51,031 nt of DNA from positions 1 through 51,031 of the forward strand of contig NZ_FZPK01000035.1 of NCBI RefSeq assembly GCF_900198625.1, given 5' to 3'. Each line of letters opens with the position of its first letter. The first letter of the stretch is position 1. The notes under the pieces are model-generated. The model made no database searches, was not told the DNA's origin, and saw nothing but the letters and a program-made list of their open reading frames with translations. The translations under genes were made by a program, and so were the position numbers. Below, piece by piece: positions 1-7,916 of this stretch. This DNA is from Helicobacter rappini. Its GTDB lineage: Bacteria; Campylobacterota; Campylobacteria; Campylobacterales; Helicobacteraceae.

Positions 1-1030
1 CCTTTAAACATATACTGCATCTTAGTTGCATTTCTGACATTCCACGAATCTAGTGGTTGATTAAAGCTACTTGCCCCACAAAACATATAAGACATATCTT
101 TTACATTCCTGACATTCCAAAAGTCTAGCGGTTGATTAAACTTCCTAGCACCTTCAAACATACCACTCATACTCACTACATTTCTTACATTCCAAGATTC
201 TAGTGGTTGATTAAAGCTACTTGCCCCAAGAAACATATAAGACATATTTTTTACATTACCGACATTCCAAGAATCTAGCGACTGGCTAAAACTCTTTGCT
301 CCATAAAACATAGAATCCATATCCTCCACCTTGCTAATATCCCACGATTCTAGCGGCTGGTTGAAGCTTTTTGCTTCATAAAACATAAAGCCCATATCAA
401 CTACATTGCTGACATCCCAAGAGTCTAAAGGCTGATCAAAACTCTTTGCCCCATAAAACATAAAGCCCATATTAGTTACTCGGCTTACATCCCAAGAATC
501 TAGTGGTTGATTAAAACTCTCCGCGCAACAAAACATACACTCCATATCATCTACACCACCCACATTCCACGACTCTAGCGGCTGGTTGAAGCTCGTTGCA
601 CTTGCAAACATACTGCTCATATTATTTACAAAACTCACATCCCAAGAGCCTAAAGGCTGGTTGAAAATCTCTGCATGTTCAAACATACAACTCATATCAT
701 CTACTCGGCTTACATCCCACGACTCTAGTGGCTGATTAAAATAAGATACAAACTCAAACATACCATTCATATCAATTACTTGACTCACATCCCAAGAGTT
801 TAGCGGCTGATTGAATCTCGTTGCACCTGCAAACATACGACTCATATCTTCCACACTGCCCACATTCCACGACTCTAGCGGTTGATTAAAGCTCCTTGCC
901 CCATAAAACATACGACTCATATTTTTCACATTGCTGACATTCCATTTGCTAATGTCTGTGTTAAAAAATTCCACCCAAGAAAACATCGATGACATATCAG
1001 TTACTTGGCTTACATCCCACGATTCTATCC
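1..1030 (-). repeat. 75-bp tandem coding repeats
   Basis: A 75-bp unit recurs in phase from the left edge to about 1030, seen for example as the FNQPL-coding segment near 55, 130, 205, 351, 501, 576, 651, 726, 801 and 876. Copies differ at many third positions and in the short variable stretch, so this is an old protein-level repeat, not a fresh DNA duplication. Unit number could still change by recombination. Confidence 0.85.
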
Positions 1031-1178
1031 CGCTAAAATCTGTGCGTTTAGAGCGTTCAAACAATTCACTCATATCTGTAATAGCACTTACATCAATATC
1101 ACCCAAGTGGATACTCTCATCATTGGCAAGCTTTTTTAGCTCTTCTTTGGTTTGTGGTTTGTAGATTTTCTTACTCAT
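1..1178 (-). CDS. BspA-like DUF285 repeat protein (3' end outside window)
   Basis: An open frame on the minus strand starts at ATG 1178, has the RBS AAAGGAA just upstream, and runs without a stop to the left edge, giving about 392 residues. After a roughly 40-residue N-terminal lead it is almost wholly a 25-residue repeat of the form WDVSxVxDMSxMFxxAxSFNQPLxS, the hallmark of the BspA/DUF285 leucine-rich-repeat family. Twelve good copies and two degenerate ones are visible. No signal peptide is seen in the lead (MSKKIYKPQTKEELKKLAND). Family members are thought to be surface or secreted binding proteins in gut and oral bacteria; the ligand here is unknown. The repeat family is certain from sequence; localisation is inference. 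Confidence 0.85.
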   Translation of the reverse strand, partial: MSKKIYKPQTKEELKKLANDESIHLGDIDVSAITDMSELFERSKRTDFSGIESWDVSQVTDMSSMFSWVEFFNTDISKWNVSNVKNMSRMFYGARSFNQPLESWNVGSVEDMSRMFAGATRFNQPLNSWDVSQVIDMNGMFEFVSYFNQPLESWDVSRVDDMSCMFEHAEIFNQPLGSWDVSFVNNMSSMFASATSFNQPLESWNVGGVDDMECMFCCAESFNQPLDSWDVSRVTNMGFMFYGAKSFDQPLDSWDVSNVVDMGFMFYEAKSFNQPLESWDISKVEDMDSMFYGAKSFSQSLDSWNVGNVKNMSYMFLGASSFNQPLESWNVRNVVSMSGMFEGARKFNQPLDFWNVRNVKDMSYMFCGASSFNQPLDSWNVRNATKMQYMFK

Positions 1179-1256
1179 AGTGTTCCTTTCATTTTAAAAT
1201 TAGAATGATAACATACTTGATACCGTAAAGATTAAGCCTAAAGAGATAAAGTCCCT

Positions 1257-1385
1257 TTACCTTGAAGCCCTTAGGCCTATTAACTCTTGCAATACCTCGA
1301 CAATCTCTACCATAGCAGGTGTATTAAACTTGCAGAATCTTAAATCCCAAAAAGGAAGATTCTTGCATTTAAGATTCTCTATCAA
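1257..1385 (-). other. Possible 42-residue ORF or gene remnant
   Basis: Directly downstream of leuB on the same strand a frame opens at TTG 1385 and ends with TAA at 1257. Its C-terminal half (MVEIVEVLQELIGLRASR) has a normal amphipathic protein composition, unlike random AT-rich DNA. No RBS is clear. It could be the tail of a gene lost when the BspA-like gene arrived, or chance. I do not recognise the family. Confidence 0.25.
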
Positions 1386-1392
1386 GTTTCAT

Positions 1393-2466
1393 TTAGCTTA
1401 CAAACCCACTGATAATATCCCCCATTTTCTCACAGCCTATAATCTTTGAATCTTTATCCATCATATCGCCTGTGCGATAGCCTTCTTTCAAGGCAAGATT
1501 CACCGCATTTCGCACCGCTTGTGCCTCTTGCTTTAGCCCAAATGAAAGCTCTAACATCATCGCCACGGATAAAATCGTGCCAATAGGATTCGCCTTATCC
1601 TGTCCGGCAATATCCGGTGCGCTGCCGTGGATTGGCTCATATAGCCCTAAAGTGCCTTGAGAGAGTGAAGCTGAAGGGATTACGCCAATGGTGCCTGTGA
1701 TGACACTTGCTTCATCGCTCAAAATATCCCCAAACATATTCTCCGTTAAAATCACATCAAACGCACTCGGCATTCTACAAATCTGCATTGCTGCATTATC
1801 CACATACATATGCTCTAGACTTACATCGGGATAGTCTTTTGCCACATTTTCCACCACTTCACGCCATAAACGCGATGAGCTTAACACATTTGCCTTATCC
1901 ACGGACACAAGGTTTTTCTTGCGTTTTTGTGCGATTGCAAAGCCTACTCTTGCGATAGATTCAATTTGAGATTGTGTATAGCTCATCTCATCGGTAGCAA
2001 CTTTTTCGCCATTTCTCTCCTCACACAAATGCCTACCAAAATACGCTCCACCCACAAGCTCACGCACGATAACAAAATCAATGCCCTTTTGTAAAATCTC
2101 ACTCTTTAGCGGACTAGCATTTTTTAGCTCAGCTAAAAGTGTGGCTGGGCGGATATTAGCAAATACACCTAGCTCTTTTCTAAGTCGTAAAAGGGCGGAT
2201 TCTGGGCGGTTATGGCTTGGCTCTTTATCCCATTTTGGACCGCCAACCGCCCCTAGTAAAACGCTATCACTATTTTTACAAACTTCTAAACTCTCCTGTG
2301 GCAAACACTCCCCACAAGCATCAATCGCACAACCACCCGCTAAGACTTCCTTATACACAAACTCGTGCTTATACACTTTTGATATAGAATCTAACACCTT
2401 TAGGGCTTGTGTGATGACTTCTCTGCCGATACCATCGCCCTGTATTACTGCGATTTGTTTTCTCAT
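1393..2466 (-). CDS. leuB: 3-isopropylmalate dehydrogenase LeuB
   Basis: This is the third step of leucine synthesis: NAD-dependent oxidation and decarboxylation of 3-isopropylmalate in the cytoplasm. The 357-residue length is normal for the family. Visible hallmarks are the N-terminal GDGIG (10-14), the substrate arginine cluster LRLRKELGVFANIRP (93-107), the catalytic Lys191 in DKANVL, the metal-binding aspartates in NMFGDILSDE (243-252), and the NAD loop YEPIHGSAPDIAG (276-288). The start at 2466 has an AAGGAG RBS. A small membrane-protein gene lies 48 bases upstream on the same strand and probably shares its transcript. leuC and leuD are not in the window, so the leucine genes are scattered here. 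Confidence 0.97.
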   Translation of the reverse strand: MRKQIAVIQGDGIGREVITQALKVLDSISKVYKHEFVYKEVLAGGCAIDACGECLPQESLEVCKNSDSVLLGAVGGPKWDKEPSHNRPESALLRLRKELGVFANIRPATLLAELKNASPLKSEILQKGIDFVIVRELVGGAYFGRHLCEERNGEKVATDEMSYTQSQIESIARVGFAIAQKRKKNLVSVDKANVLSSSRLWREVVENVAKDYPDVSLEHMYVDNAAMQICRMPSAFDVILTENMFGDILSDEASVITGTIGVIPSASLSQGTLGLYEPIHGSAPDIAGQDKANPIGTILSVAMMLELSFGLKQEAQAVRNAVNLALKEGYRTGDMMDKDSKIIGCEKMGDIISGFVS

Positions 2467-2514
2467 TTTTTACTCCTTGCTTTTGCGTTGTCTCTTTGTT
2501 CTACAAAAAATGGC

Positions 2515-2757
2515 TTAATCATACCTTTTACTTTTCCCTATTTCCATAAAATAAACAAAAATGTCGATAATTATAGCAAAAATAAGACTTTTAAGATAAC
2601 TTTTCATATTGCTTCTTAACGCAATAGAATCTACAAAGCTTAGTGTGCCACCGCCAACAAAAATGCCTAAATATTTTCTATACTGCAATGTTTCAATGTG
2701 TGCTTTACGTCTTTGTGCCAAAAATACACCCAAAATCACTGCTGCAACATACCTCAT
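2515..2757 (-). CDS. Small predicted membrane protein upstream of leuB
   Basis: An 80-residue protein. I chose ATG 2757 (MRYVAAVILGVFLAQRR) over an upstream start at 2862 because GGGAG sits 5 bases before it and the extra 35 residues look non-coding. It has a short hydrophobic N-terminal segment (about 3-14) and a C-terminal one (about 58-72, LIFAIIIDIFVYFM), with a basic tail. Spacing to leuB suggests cotranscription, but nothing links it to leucine synthesis. Family not recognised. Confidence 0.6.
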   Translation of the reverse strand: MRYVAAVILGVFLAQRRKAHIETLQYRKYLGIFVGGGTLSFVDSIALRSNMKSYLKSLIFAIIIDIFVYFMEIGKSKRYD

Positions 2758-2959
2758 TATTGCTCCCTGTTTTGTTAGATTTAAGAGTGAATATTCTACT
2801 TTGCATTTGTGAAGTGTTGATGAAACTCTGCGATGTCTTTCGGAATTTAGAATCTCTAGCATGCATTTTAATATATGTTTTTATGATATTGCGATTTGAC
2901 AAAGTTTGTGTATAATCTCTAGCATTTTTAAAACAAGATTCAGTATGCAAGGTTTTAGC

Positions 2960-4252
2960 ATGATAAAAAACATTGTAATGTTATTTTTTCTTAGTCTAGG
3001 AGCACAAATAATGCAGGCAAATATACTTTCTCATCTCACAATCAATAATATCAAGATTCCAGTGATTAGCGAACAATCAAGCGTTATACCGACTGGGCAT
3101 GTAGAAGTGATTTTCATCGGTGGTGGAAATATGTTTAATCCACCTAAAAAGCCTTTAGCAAGAGTAGCAAGTGCTGTGTTAAATCGTGGCACAAAAACGC
3201 TTGGCAATGTGAAATTTGCAGAACTGCTTGAAAGCAAGGCTCTTGATTTAGACATTGGTGTAGGTCAAGCAACTTTGACTTTTACGCTTGATTTTTTAAA
3301 GGAATATGAAGACTTTGCCTATACACAATTAGAAAATCTTATAAAAGATCCAAACTTAACAAAAAGCACATTGCAAGATGTGCAAAAAAAGCTTCATGCA
3401 GCCCTTATGAGTAAAAGTAGTGATTTTGACTATCAGGCTACTTTGTTGCTTCAAAAAGGTATTTTTGCAAAGACGCCTTTAGCCTATCCAGCCCTTGGCA
3501 ACACAACACAAGAAATAGATTCTGTAAGTCTAAGCGATATTAGAAACTACCTTGATAAAACGCTCACACTTGAAAATATGGTGATTGTTATCGGTGGCGA
3601 TTTAGACATAAAAAATAGCCTTGCAAAACTTCAAAAAGTGTTCTCACATTTACCGCAAGGAAAAAAGGTTAGCATACCGCAATATAAAATTAAAACTATC
3701 GCTATGAAAACCGCCAAAAAAGACACACAACAAGCCTATATCTACTTTGCAAGCCCTCTAAATATCCAAAGTATAAAAGATGATGGTTATAAGGCACAAG
3801 TCGCTGGTTTTATACTCGGTAGCTCTGGCTTTGGCAGTCGTTTAATGGAAGAAATCAGGGTAAAAAGAGGACTTGCATACTCTGCTTACATGCGTCCAAA
3901 CATTACGCGAACTAGCACTTATTTTGCAGGTTATATGCAAACAGCACTTGATAAACAAGATGAAGCGATTGCTCTAACACAGCAAATCCTAAAAGATTTT
4001 GTCGCAAAAGGGGTTACCCAAAAAGAGCTAGATTCTGCAAAGCAGTTTATACTCGGCAATAAACCATTGCAGGAAGAAACGCTAGGGCAGAGACTAAACG
4101 CAAAATTTATGAATTATTATAATGGTTTGCCCCTAGATTATAGAGAAGAATTTTTACAGAAAGTCGCCTCGCTTGATTTAGAGACTCTGAATGAATTTAT
4201 CCGCACACATGCAGAGATTGCAAACTTAAGCTTTGCCGTAATTACAAAATAG
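2960..4252 (+). CDS. M16 (insulinase/pitrilysin) family protein, likely inactive subunit
   Basis: A 430-residue protein from ATG 2960, chosen because AAGG lies 7 bases upstream and the start opens directly into a signal peptide (MIKNIVMLFFLSLGAQIMQA). It is a zinc-peptidase M16 fold: an N-terminal half, then the conserved second-domain segment GSSGFGSRLMEEIRVKRGLAYSAY near residues 290-313. The zinc-binding HxxEH is absent: the equivalent stretch is LARVASAVLNRGTKT. In this family that marks the non-catalytic partner, which needs an active HxxEH paralogue; Campylobacterota usually carry both (established for the family). A periplasmic location is inferred from the signal peptide. The active partner is not in the window. 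Confidence 0.85.
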   Translation: MIKNIVMLFFLSLGAQIMQANILSHLTINNIKIPVISEQSSVIPTGHVEVIFIGGGNMFNPPKKPLARVASAVLNRGTKTLGNVKFAELLESKALDLDIGVGQATLTFTLDFLKEYEDFAYTQLENLIKDPNLTKSTLQDVQKKLHAALMSKSSDFDYQATLLLQKGIFAKTPLAYPALGNTTQEIDSVSLSDIRNYLDKTLTLENMVIVIGGDLDIKNSLAKLQKVFSHLPQGKKVSIPQYKIKTIAMKTAKKDTQQAYIYFASPLNIQSIKDDGYKAQVAGFILGSSGFGSRLMEEIRVKRGLAYSAYMRPNITRTSTYFAGYMQTALDKQDEAIALTQQILKDFVAKGVTQKELDSAKQFILGNKPLQEETLGQRLNAKFMNYYNGLPLDYREEFLQKVASLDLETLNEFIRTHAEIANLSFAVITK

Positions 4253-4596
4253 GATAAGATTACTTTGTTTTTTTAAGATTTCGGCTTGTTTGTGTGTTTT
4301 CAATTTTCTTTTTTACACTATATAGAATGCCAAATCTTCATCATATTCTTTTTACAAAAATAAAAGATTTCATTACTGGTGTGCGTAATTTTATCAACAC
4401 TTATACACAAGGTTTATCTATTTTGTAAAAAACAATCTATACCTACTTATCTTTTCTTTTTCAAGCATAAATTTAATGCAATAATAATCATTAGGATAAA
4501 TGCTGACTCTTTTTTATCTTTATAGTCATGGCGCACCCTGCAATATGAATATTTAATAATTTTCTAGTGCTTCATGAAAAATATTAGAAAACTTTT
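4253..4596. other. Intergenic region between convergent genes
   Basis: 344 bases between the 3' ends of the M16 gene and leuA. A weak stem, TTTTCTA at 4560-4566 pairing with TAGAAAA at 4585-4591, could help end the leuA transcript. I see no ORF or RNA gene. Confidence 0.4.
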
Positions 4597-6285
4597 TTAG
4601 AATCTAGTTATACCTTTCGCATACGCACGATTTAACGCACTCACTAACGCATACACTGAAGCCTTGATAATATCATTATCAATCCCAGCGCCAAAATACT
4701 TCTTGCCATTAGATTCAATCTGCACATAAGCGATAGCCTTAGCATTTGAGCCATTTTTCAAAGCGTGTTCGCTGTAATCTAGTATATCAAAGCTTAGATT
4801 TAAATGCTCTCTCAACGCATTTGCTATGCTATCAAGTCGCCCATTCCCTTTAGAATCTATGCTCATTTTTTGCGGTTTTACTAGCTCTATACGCACTTCA
4901 CATTCATTTTCTTTTGTCTCAAAAGCAAACTCGCCTATCTCTAAAAACTCCGCAACATTTACAAAATCCTTTTCAAAAATCGCACATATCTCACTTGGGC
5001 TAAGCTCCTTATGTGCTTTGTCCGAAATATCCTTAATATAGTAGGAAAACTCCTCTCTAAAAAGTGGCGGTAAGTTCGCCCCATAATGCTCGTGCAAAAT
5101 GTAGGCAATACCGCCCTTGCCACTCTGTGAGTTTATGCGTATCACATCGCTTTCATACACTCGCCCCACATCTTGCGGATCAAGCGGGAGATAAGGCACA
5201 CTCCAAGTGCTAAGATTTTTCTCTTTGTGATACGCCATACCCTTAGCAATAGCGTCTTGATGAGAGCCAGAAAAGGCAGCAAAGACAAGCTTTCCGGCAT
5301 AGGGTTGCCGCTCATACACTTGCATTTTGGTTACAGATTCATACACATCACAAATTTTGGGGAGATTGCTAAAATCAAGTTTAGAATCTACGCCGTGTGT
5401 AGTGAGATTTAACGCTAGGGTGATAATATCTACATTGCCTGTGCGTTCGCCATTGCCAAAAAGTGTGCCTTCAATCCTATCCGCCCCTGCTAAGATTCCA
5501 AGCTCCGCACTCGCTACCGCACAGCCCCTATCATTATGCGGGTGCAAGGATATAAGCACATTCTCCCTATGCAAAAGATTCTTACTCATAAATTCCACTT
5601 GTTGTGCGTAGATATGAGGCAGGCTCGTCTCAACGGTGGCAGGGAGATTCAAAATAAACTTTTGCTCTTTTGTGGGCTTAAAAATATCAATCACCGCATT
5701 GCTGACTTCAAGGGCGTAGTCAATCTCTGTGCCACTAAAACTTTCTGGCGAGTATTCAAAAGAGAAGTTGCCCTCTGTCTCTTGTGCGATTTGCTTCACG
5801 CACAACGCCCCATCAATAGCGATTTTTTTCACATCTTCTTTTGACTTTCTAAAGACCTGCTCCCTTTGTGCGTAAGAAGTTGAGTTATAAAAATGCACTA
5901 TCGCATTAGGACAGCCTTGTAATGCTTCAAAAGTCCGCCTGATGATATGCTCTCTTGCTTGGGTAAGCACCTGCAAACGCACATCTTTTGGGATTAGATT
6001 CTGCTCTATTAAAGTGCGTAAAAAGCGATATTCAGTCTCACTCGCTGCGGGGAATCCAACCTCAATATCTTTAAAGCCAATTTGCAGCAGGAGTTTAAAA
6101 AATGTGATTTTTTCTTCCAAGCTCATAGGGGTGATTAGGGCTTGATTCCCATCGCGTAAATCCACGCTACACCATAAAGGTGCGGACTCTATATACTCTT
6201 TTTTGCTCCATTCTAAATACGATTTAGAATCTTTGTTAGAATCTGGGGGCATAAAGTAGCCGCGTTTGTATTTCTTGTGATTCAT
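4597..6285 (-). CDS. leuA: 2-isopropylmalate synthase LeuA (long type)
   Basis: First committed step of leucine synthesis: acetyl-CoA plus 2-ketoisovalerate to 2-isopropylmalate. The 562-residue protein has an HMGL-type TIM barrel, with the signature DLRDGNQ at 42-48, the metal/substrate segment LISLHPHNDRG and GNGERTGN in the middle, and a C-terminal regulatory domain from about residue 430 that would carry leucine feedback. Its length and the start of the barrel match the longer (type 2) LeuA subfamily. I chose ATG 6285 because of the AAGGAG RBS; the frame stays open upstream to 6459 through a Leu-rich stretch described separately. Confidence 0.95.
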   Translation of the reverse strand: MNHKKYKRGYFMPPDSNKDSKSYLEWSKKEYIESAPLWCSVDLRDGNQALITPMSLEEKITFFKLLLQIGFKDIEVGFPAASETEYRFLRTLIEQNLIPKDVRLQVLTQAREHIIRRTFEALQGCPNAIVHFYNSTSYAQREQVFRKSKEDVKKIAIDGALCVKQIAQETEGNFSFEYSPESFSGTEIDYALEVSNAVIDIFKPTKEQKFILNLPATVETSLPHIYAQQVEFMSKNLLHRENVLISLHPHNDRGCAVASAELGILAGADRIEGTLFGNGERTGNVDIITLALNLTTHGVDSKLDFSNLPKICDVYESVTKMQVYERQPYAGKLVFAAFSGSHQDAIAKGMAYHKEKNLSTWSVPYLPLDPQDVGRVYESDVIRINSQSGKGGIAYILHEHYGANLPPLFREEFSYYIKDISDKAHKELSPSEICAIFEKDFVNVAEFLEIGEFAFETKENECEVRIELVKPQKMSIDSKGNGRLDSIANALREHLNLSFDILDYSEHALKNGSNAKAIAYVQIESNGKKYFGAGIDNDIIKASVYALVSALNRAYAKGITRF

Positions 6286-6480
6286 AAAAACTCCTTGTAA
6301 AAATGCTGCAAAGGCTAAAAAGCCCTTTGATTGTAGCAATAAAAAATACAAAAATAATAAAAATTTTCTACAAAATAAGCAAGAATCATAAAAGAGAGAA
6401 GTTTTGGAATCTTTGCTAGGCGTTTTATGCTCATACATTAAGCACATATCCTTAGTCAAAAAAAATGGGATTTTATACTT
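6286..6480 (-). promoter_or_regulatory. leuA leader with Leu-codon run and hairpin
   Basis: Reading toward leuA there is a -10-like TATAAA near 6473-6478, an AAGGA with a possible ATG start about 10 bases further on, then a stretch at 6333-6360 with six Leu codons in ten (FLLFLYFLLL). A hairpin follows at once at 6305-6336 (GCTGCAAAGGC against GCCCTTTGATTGTAGC, with bulges), then the leuA RBS. This is the arrangement of a leucine attenuator, except that the frame runs on into leuA without a stop. It may be chance in AT-rich DNA. The promoter call is by eye. Confidence 0.35.
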
Positions 6481-6794
6481 TTATATCTTAAAATAAAAGT
6501 CAAATAGTTAGCAGCTAAATTTTCATATATTTTCAAGATTAGTTGCAATATCTTTAAGTATTTTTCATAATTTTATAGCTTCACATTTGAAGTAGAAATC
6601 AAAAATTTATCGTTAATATGCTTAAGTTTATATTAAAAAATCACTAAAAATTAACAAAAAGTAACAATAAAATACAAAAATATCAAATTTTTGCATATTT
6701 TTTTGTAAAAATCCTTTTTTTTGAAAAGTCACTAGACTTGCAAGAACCTAACTTGAATTTTTAGGGAATTTTTAATAATTGTAAGGAGTTCTTT
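6481..6794. other. Divergent AT-rich promoter region
   Basis: 314 bases between leuA and an outer-membrane protein gene transcribed the other way. It is very AT-rich with no ORF. The downstream gene has an AAGGAG RBS at about 6783-6788; I cannot fix its -10 with confidence. Confidence 0.4.
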
Positions 6795-7358
6795 ATGAAC
6801 AAACATTTTAAAAAAATAGCATGTGTAGCGGCATTATCTCTTATGCCTATGGTAGCTTTTGCTGATGATGGAATTGGTGGTGATAGTGGGAATGGTAGTG
6901 GATTATTTGTGGGTCTTGATACTGGATATACTTTTGTTTTTAACCCTATGAGTGCAAGTAGTGTTACAGACAATGTGAATGATACAAGGAATATTTTTAG
7001 TTCTGCACATGTAATCACACTGAATGCCGACTTGCTTGTGAATCTTATACAAACAGATTCTATCAGCTTTGGTGCATTTGTGGGTATTGGTCTTGGCTAT
7101 GGTATGGCCAGTAATGTAACAACAACTAATCCCGGAACAACAACGACAAATCTCAAAGCAGGTGGTTTCCTTTTGCCTATTAATGTTGGCTTAAGCCTTA
7201 CAGCAAACAATCACCATAGATTTGAGCTTGGCTTTAAAATCCCAACTTTAAGTATGGATATTACAGAAGTTAATGGCGTAAAAGTTCCTGACAATGCTTT
7301 TGACGCACTCAATGTAAAATTATTTACAACTTCAGTAGGTTATAGCTATATTTTCTAA
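6795..7358 (+). CDS. Small Helicobacter-type outer membrane protein
   Basis: 187 residues with a clear signal peptide cleaved after AFA (21-23). The mature part alternates polar and hydrophobic residues and ends in the strand TTSVGYSYIF, with the terminal aromatic residue used for BAM-dependent insertion. Gly-rich strands such as FGAFVGIGLGYGMA, with an aromatic at the end, fit a small 8-stranded barrel of the kind grouped in the Helicobacter OMP family. It stands alone between divergent leuA and a strong pair of 3' hairpins, so it is probably monocistronic. Specific function unknown. Confidence 0.8.
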   Translation: MNKHFKKIACVAALSLMPMVAFADDGIGGDSGNGSGLFVGLDTGYTFVFNPMSASSVTDNVNDTRNIFSSAHVITLNADLLVNLIQTDSISFGAFVGIGLGYGMASNVTTTNPGTTTTNLKAGGFLLPINVGLSLTANNHHRFELGFKIPTLSMDITEVNGVKVPDNAFDALNVKLFTTSVGYSYIF

Positions 7359-7376
7359 TCTATCTTTTATGATAAT

Positions 7377-7425
7377 CCCCTTTGAATCTCTGCTGCTTTA
7401 AAAACAAAGCATTAGAGATAAGGGG
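7377..7425 (+). terminator. Long 3' hairpin after outer membrane protein gene
   Basis: CCCC-TT/ATCTCT/GCTTT at 7377-7399 pairs with AAAGC/AGAGAT/AAGGGG at 7406-7425 with small internal loops, 18 bases after the stop codon. There is no long U run, so it may stabilise the 3' end as well as terminate. Confidence 0.6.
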
Positions 7426-7431
7426 TAAGCA

Positions 7432-7455
7432 AAGCAAGGTCATCTTTCCTTGCTT
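7432..7455 (+). terminator. Second perfect 8-bp hairpin
   Basis: AAGCAAGG (7432-7439) and CCTTGCTT (7448-7455) form a perfect stem with an 8-base loop, directly after the previous hairpin. The tandem pair separates the outer membrane protein gene from the empty region beyond. Confidence 0.6.
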
Positions 7456-7916
7456 GTGTAAAATATCAAGCCTTGTTAGCTTATAAATTTATTCTTGCTT
7501 TAATCTTCTTTTATTCTGTTTTTTTGCTTATATTTGCTTTTATGTCTCTTTAGTTTAAATGCCATTAAGATTCTATATTGTAGATATTGCATAGACTTAA
7601 AATACAAAAAGGATTCATATTGACAAACAAACACTTTATACTTAATATAAAAGCCTTTATGGAATGTATATGCCTACAAACTCTTATTATGTTTTTTAAT
7701 CCATTCTTACATTGCAAGTTCTCTAAATTTATAAAGCCCTTAGTCTTTTTACAACAACTCTAGCAAATTCAATTAAAAAGTTATCTATAAAACTTTCCGT
7801 TCTACTATGAATGGCATTTATAAAAACACTTATGAGAAATATAGAATCTATACAAAAGTAAAAGCCTAGATTCTAAAACTCTCTTATAAACGCCACATTT
7901 TATTGCTTCTATACTC
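7456..7916. other. Intergenic region, no gene seen
   Basis: 461 AT-rich bases between the hairpins and the 3' end of flhB. Two AGAATCT/AGATTCT words occur near 7845 and 7870. No ORF, tRNA or repeat unit recognised. Confidence 0.4.

Noticed and set aside
1-1030. Regular 75-bp repeats that could suggest a CRISPR array
   Set aside because: They are translated in one frame as the BspA 25-residue motif, with no constant repeat/unique spacer pattern and no cas genes.
4390-4415. TTATCAACA and TTATACACA, like DnaA boxes
   Set aside because: Only two imperfect sites in AT-rich DNA, no dnaA, no AT-rich unwinding array; not enough for an origin.
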